Shown here: positions 46,716 to 56,950 of the stretch, in pieces
Numbering within the stretch: the first letter of the stretch is position 1
Layout: every line of letters begins with the position of its first letter
Source of the DNA: Climacium dendroides
Taxonomy: Eukaryota; Streptophyta; Bryopsida; Hypnales; Climaciaceae
Direction: 5' to 3'
DNA length: 64,000 bases
NCBI GenBank assembly: GCA_950106755.1
Contig: OX467088.1
Coordinates: forward strand, 9,284,001-9,348,000
Made by a program: the position numbers and the translations under genes
The notes under the pieces: generated by a model
Databases searched by the model: none
What the model saw: the letters and a program-made list of their open reading frames with translations, nothing else
Told to the model about the DNA's origin: nothing

Positions 46716-47255
46716 TGTAACAAACCTCCCACAGGTTTGCCACCAACTCTCAAATAATTAATATAATAAGGCTCACCACCCAACCATAGAGAAGAGATCA
46801 CTCAAGAAGTGTCGCACCTTCTCACCCCCGAGCCTTTCTATACTATTTCTTTTCCAAAGGAACTAGAGTCTATCTCAAGTCCTTTTTACTTTCTATTCCA
46901 AATTTAGATCTAACTCATAGATCTTTCTATCCTTCTATCCTTTTACTCCTATATCTAGAGTAAAGATATTTTATTACCATCTAAATACGGCATAGTAATC
47001 TACTTCTAGTGCACCTCATCTTGAGTTGTCTAACTTTTGTACACATGTTCTTTGGAGCGGTCTGACTCCAGTGCACTAAATATGGAGTTGTCTAACTCCA
47101 GTGCACATGTTCTCAATCTGGAGTGGTCTGACTCCAATGTACTAAATATGGAGCTGTCTAACTCCAGTGCACATGTTCTCAATCTGGAGCGGTTTGACTC
47201 CAGTGCATCCATCTTCAACTGGGAGTTGTCTGACTCCTCTCATCCTCTCTTATGG
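46716..47255 (-). mobile_element. Putative LTR (right arm), altered outer end
   Basis: Mirror of 41673-42212. The inner sequence, including the GGAGTC/GACTCC tandem blocks, is nearly identical; the outermost ~70 bp have several substitutions and the terminal TGTAA is missing. Confidence 0.7.
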
Positions 47256-47796
47256 AAAAAGGTTTACCGTTGTGAAGCTTTCCATGGACTGCTCCCTCCT
47301 TGCATGCAATCTATGCATCCACTTGCTTTAGCCACGCCATCCCTAGTATCACCTCATATCGTGCTCCATTCCAAACTTCAAAGTCTACCTCAGTATCCAC
47401 ACCTTGAATGTTCACAGGAACCTTCAACATACGGTGAGTGATAGAACTTGTTTGGTTGTTTGGTAACCAAACTGAGCAAGGTTTGATAGGAACTAAAGGG
47501 AGTCCTAGCTTGTGAGCAAATGCAGTTGACATCTTATTATGAGTGCTACCAGAATCAATAAGAATCATGGAAGAGAAAGAAGAGTCCAGAAAGCCTTTGA
47601 TCTGGATCACCGTTGGATCTTTCTCCACTTCCATGTTTATAATAGCAGTTGAGATAGTTGGGACTGCATCCTTGCTTGGCTCTCCATCAGATACATCATC
47701 ATCATCTTGCTCCACCTCTAGTGCTGCTGTCTTCTTCTTGGAGGATGGACACTCGAAGCTTCGATGTCCAGGCTTATGACATCTAAAGCATAAACT
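47256..47796 (-). mobile_element. Second, partial copy of the same retrotransposon (protease to early pol)
   Basis: Minus-strand homologue of the zinc-knuckle/protease segment at 44465-44796 that also reaches further downstream. It includes DSGSTHN, then VPVNIQGVDTEVDFEVWNGA and ILGMAWLKQVDA, where a TAG stops the frame although recognisable coding continues (KLHNGKPFS). It begins mid-knuckle at about 47796 and ends where the LTR-like arm begins, so two family members are joined here. Confidence 0.8.
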
Positions 47797-50356
47797 ACAA
47801 ACACATGCGGTATTGTGATATTTTCTAAAAGCTTGAATTCAACCCTTCTCAAGTATCAAGGAGAAGAGTTTTCATTATGCAATGAAGTAGGTGGATGGAT
47901 TTTTTTCAAACCTTCAAAAATATTATATTCAAAAGCATGACAAATTATATCCTACTCAAAACCTCAATGCTCTCTTGGTTCAAAATAATTCAAAATTTCT
48001 ACATTTTACCATATCTAATTTTTGCTCTTCCATTTTCAATCACAAATTAACTACAGTACCAAATGACTTGTGCAAAAAGAAGAAATTAACAAATTGACCT
48101 TCTAGAGTTATGATATTGATCAATGATAAGGAACTTTGTAGAATTCTATTGCTATAGATTGATGTTTGATGGTGGAATTGAGGCTAAACATCCAAATTCT
48201 ACCATTCATAAGAATTTCAATCTTTGCATTATAAACACCTATGTCATTAGGATAAAATTAAAAAATAGTTTGCTTTGGAAGCTAGTGCATGATTATAATA
48301 ATTGTCAAATTATATCTCCATCATTATACTCAATTTGAATTTTGCACTTGATCTTCCTTTGAATTACAACTATTCATATGTACTTTTTCAATACACAAGA
48401 TAAGATAATAAATATGTTGGATGTTGAGTTGTGTTGAAAATAGATGTATTTAAATGCAACCTATGCTCTTATGTTTAGCCTTACAAGAACATTTTTACCT
48501 TTGACAATAAATACAATACACAAAACAAATTTACAAATAATTTTGCTCCTTGAAAATATCTAAATTATATTTAATTACATAATATTAGAAAAATATTGCA
48601 ATTATAAATGAAGGGACATGCTAATTATTTAAAGAAATAGTCGTCACCACAATTGCCTATCTTTGTTTCATCATTTTAGTCATTTGGTCATGAATCCATG
48701 GCCAAGGTCTAGCTTCATTTCATTATTTTAGTCATTATTTTAGCCTTATCATTCCATAACCAAGTTGTATCTAAGTGACTCCACACACCTAGTGCATCCT
48801 ATATTTGTCAATATAAAAAATATATAACACTAAAATATTGGCTAAATCAACTCTGTTCTAAAGGTTGTCACTAGAATTTGTTACTAATGTGTAAATTAAA
48901 GTTGAAGATCTTGAACTCTGTAATCCATCTCTACAAATTGAATTTTAATTATATTATTAATACCGTCAATCATTATAAATATAATTTGAAACTCTATATT
49001 TGAATTTTTTTTTAAATCATTACATTATAATATTGAAAATTTTAGAATAAAAATATTTAATCTTTTGTAATGGATTTTTAAGTGGCCATGTTCATTAGAG
49101 AGAATTTGGGGCTTGTAGAGGGCTGCTTAACTTTCAGCAACAATGCAAGTTTAAAGAAATAATTTTTTTAAATTACTAATAATTTTTTAAAAAATATATT
49201 TATAAATTGACAATTTAATGAGGCGGTTGAGATGGTCACAAGGGTCAGTTTTAATTTTTTTTAAATTAAATTTCTTTTGCTTTTTGTTGTATTTCCACTA
49301 CTACAAAAACTCCAACAACCCATTGCAAGCCCTAGATTTTCTTTAACCTTTTAAAGACTGTGGTCGATTCTAGAGGTGAACAAGACATTTTTGGGTGATA
49401 GGGTGAACATAATAAAAAATCACTAAACCAAAATGAATTGAAAAAGGCATAAATGCTTGGGCTCCATAGTGAATTTTAGTGCAATTGATCATCTTGATTT
49501 TTTGTTTGTGGCCATCTTTCTGCATTGATTTATGTATTTTCAATCTAGATTTTGTTTGTTTTTTTAACCCCTAAATATACTTGCATAAATTTTTTTGCAA
49601 TTTGTTCCAATATGTTCATTTAAAAAAATTTCCACATCCCCTTTTAGCCAACTCCAAATTCATTATCAAACTTTGTCTATCAATGAAAAAGTGACAATTT
49701 CAACCAGAAAGTGGTCAATTTGAAAGTGGTCGCCCATAATGGATTAATGCCATGGCTTCATTTCATTGCTCCATTCATATGGCCTCATAATTCCATAGCC
49801 AATTTTTGGATGCATTTGATTGCTTTAGTTGTTTGGCCTCATGATTCTATAGCCAAGTCATGTTTAAGTGCACTTAATATTCATTAATATAGAAATTTAT
49901 AAATATCACCAAATTAGCTAAACTAATTCTAACCTACAAGTTGTGACTAGAATTTCTTTTGCAAGTTGTTGCAAAATATACTATACTATTTTTATAGTGC
50001 TTTGCAAAATTGCAACTTTTGAATTATGAATCCAATGCTAAAAACAAAAAAATGTTTCTAGATGTTTTGTTTGTGATTTTATTCCTTATTTTTATTATTT
50101 AAAAATCAATTTTGTTCATTGTCACACTTTTGGATTTAGTTTTTTTATACCATTGAGTAGTTTAAAATAATGATTTTTAGCTTAAATTTTTGTGGTATAT
50201 TCCTATAGTAGTTCCTACTAAAGGGCATCTATAAAAACATTATTTTATGTCCACCATGTTTGTGCAAACAAGGCTTCCTAGTATGTGTACTTTTGAACAT
50301 TGAAGATGGTCTTAAGATCATTGTTTTGGTGAAATTTCTCCACTCTGAAGTCTTCC

Positions 50357-50358
<2 letters not shown>
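47797..50358. other. AT-rich spacer with a diverged direct repeat
   Basis: No gene is supported. Segments around 48650-48890 and 49740-49960 share blocks in the same order (GGTCATGAATCCATGGCCAA / GGCCTCATGATTCTATAGCCA; AAATCAACTC / AAACTAATTC; GTGACTAGAATTT), so they look like two old copies of one repeat. Confidence 0.4.
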
Positions 50359-50444
<86 letters not shown>

Positions 50445-50457
50445 TACACACATATAC
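50359..50457. repeat. (TA)n microsatellite followed by a CA-rich tail
   Basis: About 38 TA dinucleotides (to about 50434) then CACACACACATACACACATATAC. Open frames across it are artefacts of the repeat. Confidence 0.98.
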
Positions 50458-52306
50458 AAATTAGGGTGTGTAAAAATATAATGTAGTAGGAATTTTTATT
50501 AATAAATTAGCTTTGAAAGATAGGGGCTATGTAAAAATTTTATAGTACGATGAATATAGATGTAGACCACAATTTTTAGCATTACATGAGGTTTGAATAT
50601 CTATCAAACCAACGAAAGGTCAAGATCAATCTCAATGTCTGTTAGGGTACTATATACCTACATCTGTATATTTATATCTATATCTATATATTTTTGGTTG
50701 GCATGTCCATACTAATTGATGGATAGGTCATCCAAGATACAAATAAAATAAAATTTTATTTGTAAGTAAGTCCAATTTTAAAAACCACATGAATGAATTT
50801 ATAAAAACCATATGGTATTGAAAATATGCCCCTTGTAGCTTTTTATGTAAAAACACAATCATCTTAAATGCAATAATTAAGGTGAATAGCCCCGCATCAA
50901 ATGCCCTCTTAAGTGTATATCTTAAATTATAAAGTGATCTCCTTAAAGGTGATGGCACAAATCATACTAAGAAAATAATTGTATTTTTATTTTACTTTGG
51001 CTATGGAAACAATATAGGGCTATACTAATACAATTCCAAAATTTGGATCATGAGGTTGTCTCCGCCAAGAATTGAGTGCCAAGGAATAGAAGTCTCTATC
51101 TACTAAAGAGTGGAGGTAGTAAGGTTGTTGTCTCCGCCTAAAGCTGAGTGCCAAAGAATTGAGGTCACGTGGTGGCTATGTATGATGTTGCAAGTATATT
51201 TGCTTCATTTCATCTTCCTTTCTTTAGTGCGCAATTGTTTGTTTTATAAAACTCTCTCCATCTGCTTTTGCAATGGTTTTTGGGTGTGGTATATGTACTA
51301 CAAGGAAGTTGTGTAGTGTGAGCATCGTGAAGAAGTTCTATACAGAGGTAGAGCCACAACTATAGTTCATCGGAATGAAGGTCTATTAGTTGTATTATAT
51401 GGATGGATTCAAGCTCCTATTAGGAGTGGACATAATGATAGGCTGTGAAGTGAATATGGCAACATCGCTTATTGAATAAGCCATGGAGCCCTATGAGTTC
51501 AAGATTGACTTTGTGCTACTCCTTGTTTCACACCTAAAGTGAGACCAAATGGTTATGAAACAAGATGTCAAAGACCTGAAACAAGAGTTGAAATAAGATG
51601 TCAAAAAGCTAAAACAAGAGCTGAAAGAGGTGATAGTGAAAATGGATGTTATAACATCCATTTTGGAGGGCATGAAATCTAAGAAGTAATAGGTAGAAAC
51701 AATTTAGATTGAATTGTCAGGTTTTAGATTTTGCACCTTAAAAATTGTTGATAATAGCTAACTAGTTAGATCTAAATTTTTACTCTTGCCAATTTTGGTC
51801 TAGGCATTGTTTTTACACAAGGTTTTAGAGATTTTATTAAATCTAAGACTCTACATATGATAAGACAAAATGAAGCATTTGGCTAGCAAAATACTACTTG
51901 ACAAGATAAACATTTAATGAAAATAATCATATCATTACATAGAGAAGAATCCCTTTATATAGTTCACCAATGTAGTCACCTTCTTGATTCAAAAATAAAT
52001 TAAAGAATATCCTTAGGGTTTAATGCAACAATTGGATCCTCTTATTGGATCTTGCTATTGGTAAAAGAAAACAAAAAAAATGGAAACTAATTCAATGTTA
52101 GCCAATGGAATAGAGGAAAAATCCATTGCAATTTGAAAAAATTGATAGAAAAAAATCTATACACATTCTATTTATAATTTTTTTTAAATAGAAAAAATAA
52201 TTGGACTTGTCAAACTTGAAAATAGGTGGTAAAAATATCCAGAACATTGGTCAAATGTGAGAAATTAGACTCCTCTTTGAGTTCATCTTAAGATTAGTGT
52301 CACTAA
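50458..52306. other. AT-rich spacer
   Basis: No supported gene. A short duplicated motif GTTGTCTCCGCC-AA-GAATTGAGTGCCAA/AAAGCTGAGTGCCAA lies at about 51054-51160. A coiled-coil-like run AAACAAGAGCTGAAA... near 51570-51630 is too short to call. Confidence 0.45.
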
Positions 52307-53348
52307 GGGCCACTTCACACTGTGGCAAAAGGTCGAAAGTTTGTTGGTTTCAAGTTTTAAGAATCTAAGAATTTAGCCTCTCAACCCTTCACATTAGGCG
52401 GCATATTCCGAATGCCATCACCCTCTAAACTAACAATATAGTAGAAAAATAACTACACAACAATAGACACTTGTCCATAGTTTAGGCTGGCTAGAAATGG
52501 AGCCCCAAACTATGATCGAGAATCCATTGAACTTTTTTCCTAAGAAAATCAAAAACATTATTTATTAATAAGAAACATTATTTATTTGTTGAGGATAGAA
52601 ATCAATCAAAATTGGGTTTAGACTTTGGACTTAGCCTATGGAAGCTTCACACTATGACTGACTAAAGGCTTCAATTCCTATCATTTATATTCTATTAACC
52701 CCTAAACATTTGGATTCATCTCTAAAATTGACGATTTGGAAAAAAACCCATTATAAAGTATAATTTAAAAGAATATTTTGGAATTGGTATACAAATGAAA
52801 GTTGTAGATTTTGATTTTTAAATTCTATCCCTATGGTTAGATCTACTAATGCTCTCACCAATCTTTTTCTATAAGTTTTGAAACAAAAATTTCAGAATTC
52901 CTTCTAAATTCAATTCCAAGCAAAATATTATCATTTTTTCAGTAAAACTTGTTGGAATGGATTTGAAATGAGGTTCTCTTGATATGGTGATTTTTTGAAA
53001 TTTTTGTGACCTTTACATCTTTGACCTCGTTTTTGCACATCCAATTTTGAACTAAAGTCAATGCAAGTTGACCACTTGACATACTTCCACATTTGTAATT
53101 TTAAAAATGTATGTATTCTAGTAACACCAAATCCAACCGATGGATAGAACAACAACTTCATAAAGTATCACCAAAAAGTAGGATGACTTTCATCCAAGTA
53201 GGAATGAGACAGAAACAAGGATCTCAACCAGAAAATGGACGTCAGAGCGCTCCAGGGTTAAGAGCCCATTTCTTTGGACTCTCAGCCAAGGTTTGACCAC
53301 TCACTCCCACGGCCTCTTGACTTGCATGACCATAGTGTGAAGTGGCCC
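52307..53348. mobile_element. PIF/Harbinger-like non-autonomous element, 1042 bp
   Basis: Terminal inverted repeats GGGCCACTTCACACTGTGG (left) and GGGCCACTTCACACTATGG (right, inverted) are flanked by TAA at 52304-52306 and 53349-53351. GGGCC-type ends with a 3-bp TAA target duplication are characteristic of PIF/Harbinger elements and Tourist MITEs. No transposase frame is present. The interior near 52640-52690 resembles the small element at 40.6 kb. Confidence 0.8.
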
Positions 53349-53403
53349 TAAGCTTCCTGTGCAAGTCTGTAGTCCAACTGTACCAGCTAGCCAGCACTCT
53401 GTT

Positions 53404-53853
53404 CTAGAATCCTTTCTCCTCGGCTTCGTTCCTTTCCTTTCCAGCTCCTGCTCCTGAATTCACCCCACTAACACCAAGAATTTCTCTTTCCACGCCCCTT
53501 ACAAATGTCGTAACGTTCAATTCCACAACCATGTTTTCCTCAAACACTTTCAGGTACAATTCCAGGGACGACGCAAAGCTTTGGAAATGAAGCTGGGGTT
53601 TTACCTTGTATTGCTTCTCTAGGTGTGCTTGAGTTGAAGCTTCTGTAGTTTGGAGTGAGGGCACTAATTTTCTAATTTGTTGAGGGCATGGGTGTAGCTT
53701 GTCGGAATCTTGATTAGGGTTGTCCTCGGAGTCATCGTTGGGCGAGGATTCGGTTTTTGAGGGAATAGGTCGAATCCTTTGTGTGCAGGGTTTTGCAGGA
53801 GAGCTTGATTGGAAACTAAGGGTTCGGATGTAGCCTATATGGTCTGCGTTTTG
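53404..53853 (-). other. Possible coding exon, unrecognised
   Basis: The minus strand is open for 149 codons between a TAG at 53854-53856 and a stop at 53404, with an acidic Ser/Asp/Asn-rich part (SSPNDDSEDNPNQDSDK) followed by an ordered-looking part (LHFQSFASSLELYLKVFEEN, then VELNVTTFVRGVEREI). There is no ATG near its 5' end, so if real it is an internal or last exon or a fragment. The opposite strand is not open. Family unknown. Confidence 0.3.
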
Positions 53854-54178
53854 CTACTCTTTTGTCCCGGAATATGATTGTTTTGGTCTCTGGGACAAGC
53901 AGAGTTGTTTGTTGGGATGAATTTTTAGGTAATTCGTCTGTCGGTTTGGGATGCAGAGGGAGCTTGAGGTTTTGTTTTTTTTGACTGCGAGGTTGTGTGG
54001 TGCACCTTAGAGAATTAGAAAGTTCTGTACTATCTAAGAGAGGAGGTGCTAGGTAGAAATTTACTGGATGATTGCGATGTTGAGTGCTTGGACCTCTTGA
54101 AGCTTTTCTGTGAATTCCCCCTGAAAGACAAATGGAAGCAACATGTAATACAAAGTTTTTAGCATTTGTGATTCTTTT

Positions 54179-54209
54179 GAAATCTGAATCTGAATCTGAA
54201 TCTGAATCT
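54179..54209. repeat. (GAATCT)n microsatellite
   Basis: Four to five tandem copies of the hexamer TGAATC in the likely upstream part of the zinc-ribbon gene. Confidence 0.85.
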
Positions 54210-54763
54210 TCGAAGTCTGCGGTGATAGTGGTGCGAAAGTATCTTCTCTCTTGAATTTACAACGAATTTAGGATTATCCTTTAGGTTGGATATGACTAGG
54301 GCATGCTTTTAGAGTGTGAGCAGTTTATGTACCTCCACCCATACTCTTTCAGCTTCCTCTCAATGCTTCAAGAACTTGAAGCTTTGATGTTTGCTCAATT
54401 TTCTAGTCTGGACTTTAACCAAATTCTTGGAGTCTTGTGAGCAGGGAATGTCAACGAGAACCTGACTTGGCCAAGTGATTCATACCATAACTGATTGTTC
54501 AAGAGCTCTTGATCAGGTTTGAATCTTTTGACTAAATTTGTTTCTCTGCTTGTGGAGCAGTCGATTTCTGATTATTGAATGGGACTAAACCAAGTATTTG
54601 CTCAACATCATTGGCTCATAGCATGGAAACACTCCTATATCGAAATTTCAGAGCTATTCCAATTTAGCTACGTTTCTCAATGTTTTTCTCTACCTTTTTG
54701 TATGTCCTTTTTGACTTGCAGGTTTCTCATCCTTGTCATACACCATTCTTACCTAATGTGTAG

Positions 54764-55627
54764 GTGACTGCGGCATATCTGCCCAAGCAAATTCTTTCCA
54801 ACTGGGTGTGTGATCAAGAATGGCAATTTACTAGTGAGTAGTATTCTCCTCCTCCGTTTCCTATCTAGAGATTGTCAACTCTGTTCTATCAATATATTCC
54901 AATGCATTGATGCAAGGAGGCATTTGGATGAAATACACGAATGTTTTGCTGGAAAATATGTTTGAGTTTGTGCTTTTGCTAGATCACTCCGTGTGTAATT
55001 TTTTGAAGATTTCTTTGTGGGAGTAAAGTAGTTCAAGTCACGAATTGTTAAGATTCTCCCGTTTACCAAGCTACATAAGCTAGAGGTTCCATTAACCATA
55101 CATTTGACCTTTGCTTTGTGTTAAGCGTGAAAACGCTTCATCTATTGATATTTACTTTCTCACAATTGATGAAACAAAAGAAGAGTGCAGAATTTTTTGA
55201 TGGCACAAATTTCTAAATTCTTTTCTTTTCCTCAAATAAATTGTTGCTGTTGTTGCTGTCTCTCTGCAGCTGTAGAGGATGCAACCGGTGTCTGAACCTG
55301 AGCGATGAGTTCCTCTACCCATCCAACACCTACTTTGACGCTGGCAACAAAGGCACAGTCTCCTTCGCTGCGGTGGACAAAACCGATTTCCGTCAAAAAG
55401 AGGTGGACAAGTGCTTTCCTTTCTTTGAGACTCTGGACTACTGGGGTTTTCGAAGACGCCGAACTCGACTGACCTGTGCTGCCTGTGGGAAGAAGATGGG
55501 CTACATCTACTTCGATGCTCCTTCAACTGAGCCTGGCATTGGGCAGGCTGGATTTGGGCACACGCAAATGATTCCTCGCCAACCTCGGTATCGGTTGAAG
55601 CGAGAAGCCATTCGCATTTCTGGTTAA
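54764..55627 (+). CDS. Conserved plant CxxC zinc-ribbon protein (last two exons)
   Basis: Exon 54764-54837 (after ATGTGTAG) encodes VTAAYLPKQILSNWVCDQEW...; exon 55270-55627 (after TCTCTGCAG) joins in phase and ends at TAA. Residues include CRGCNRC and, about 80 residues later, LTCAACGKKMGYIYFD: two CxxC knuckles that could bind one zinc, the layout of yippee/CULT-like beta-tent folds. The segment LYPSNTYFDAGNKGTVSF and the C-terminal MIPRQPRYRLKREAIRI tail match my recollection of small uncharacterised proteins found across plants. Function unknown. The upstream exon(s) and start codon were not located (probably 53.4-54.7 kb), so the model is 5'-partial. The donor used, GA|GTAGTA, is chosen to keep phase. 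Confidence 0.7.
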
Positions 55628-56121
55628 ATATTTTGGCTGTTGACAACTGTGTAATGTTTTAAAATTGGAGGAATCGTTTTAGTTAGTCGTAGCCATCTTA
55701 TAATCAGGCCTTTTTTTCTTTGATTGAGTGGTGCTTTGAAATTACGTGGCTATCTTTGAGAGAGAGCACCTGCATCTGCACTTGATGTGTACAGACCAGC
55801 CGATTGCTGATCAGTTTGCTTAGTGTGAGCAGGCGTGTATGTATATCAGATTGACTTATTATTCCTAGCATGGGATTTTTTATTTTAGTTTTTTGATCTT
55901 TAGAGTGTAGCAGCCTTTGTCCATGTATTAAATTTGTCACTTGAAATGAGGCTTTTGAAATGAGGCTTTTGGATTCTTGATCGATTTGCATTTTGTTGCT
56001 TTACACGTCATTTTGTTTTGACGCTGTGTTTTAGAAATGAAATGATATGATATGTATAGATGTATTTGCCCAATCTTTTGTATTTATGTAAATTGCTTAG
56101 CAGAAGGACGGATATCTTTAA
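55628..56121. other. 3' region of the zinc-ribbon gene and spacer
   Basis: Likely 3' untranslated region followed by spacer. The short duplicated motif GAAATGAGGCTTTT lies at about 55943-55970. Confidence 0.5.
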
Positions 56122-56677
56122 CCCCTAAATGCCCAAGGCCTGTTTTGAGCTTCTTGAAATTTGCATTAAATTGAACAAAATGTCAACATTTTGATAAGTT
56201 GTATCAATTTTTTTGAATTGTAATCATATAAATTTAAACTAAATATGTTAGAGACCACATAGGAAAAGAAAACACAACATTTAGGGATTGAAAGATTATA
56301 ATGTTTGATAATGGGGATGTTAAATTATGATAATCTTTTAGCTCTCTTTTTGCATGTCAAATCTAAAAAATTAGACACCAAAAAAATATGAGGTTGAAGA
56401 ACCTAATATGCATAACCCCAATCAATTTATGGCTTCTCAAATCTACTCTACAATTTTTTTAAATGAATTTTTAATGTGATTTTTTCTTCAAGATCTAGTG
56501 TATTGAGGCTCCTTTCCAAGAGCCCTCCATTTTCAAAATCAGATTTTTGATGCTAAAACTAGACTTCAAAAAGAACTTGTCAAAAATATGAACTATTAAA
56601 AATAGCAACTTACTTGGGTCTTATTTAAGTTCAAAGTATTGCCGACACCAGAATTTGGTGCCTCGGGCATTTAGGGG
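56122..56677. mobile_element. Second TTAA-flanked TIR element, 556 bp
   Basis: Ends CCCCTAAATGCCCAAGGC (left) and CCCCTAAATGCCCGAGGC (right, inverted) lie inside TTAA at 56118-56121 and 56678-56681. The ends follow the same pattern, CCCCTMAMYGCCCRAGG, as the insertion in the retrotransposon gag. No coding capacity. Same family and same superfamily ambiguity. Confidence 0.85.
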
Positions 56678-56950
56678 TTAAAATTGGAAAAATTGGATTT
56701 TTACTATTGTCCTAGATCGGCGCATGAGCGATCTGGCAAGACCCAAAAATGTAACGCCAAATCAGTAACGCTGCTAAGTAAAACTAATATGAAGATAGAT
56801 CATTCATTGTGGCCGTATCTAGCATTCCTTGGAAGGACATCAAGGGAGACTTGAGATATAATTGAGCAAAATGAGTGAATCATTACGGAATACATTTTTC
56901 GGTCAATCACAAAATCTGGAAAGAAAATCACAAGCACATTGTGTGGCCAA

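Larger units (their letters stand above)
44475..47255 (-). repeat. Right arm of the palindrome
   Basis: Mirror image of 41673-44453 on the minus strand. Contains the LTR copy (47255-46716), primer binding site (46713-46700), gag (46697-45867), TTAA insertion and the zinc-knuckle/protease start. At its outer edge the LTR end is altered (CTCTCTTATGG instead of ...CTTACA) and runs into a protease/polymerase fragment. Confidence 0.97.

Noticed and set aside
49566..49580. TTAACCCCTAAATATAC resembling the left end of the TTAA element at 56.1 kb
   Set aside because: No inverted partner end was found nearby; at best a decayed end.
50229..50481. Overlapping ORFs of alternating Ile/Tyr on both strands
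   Set aside because: They are translations of the (TA)n microsatellite, not genes.
52694..53263. TTAACCCCTAAACATT...CAGGGTTAA as a third TTAA-type element inside the Harbinger-like element
   Set aside because: Beyond TTAACCC the two ends do not match each other or the other family members convincingly.
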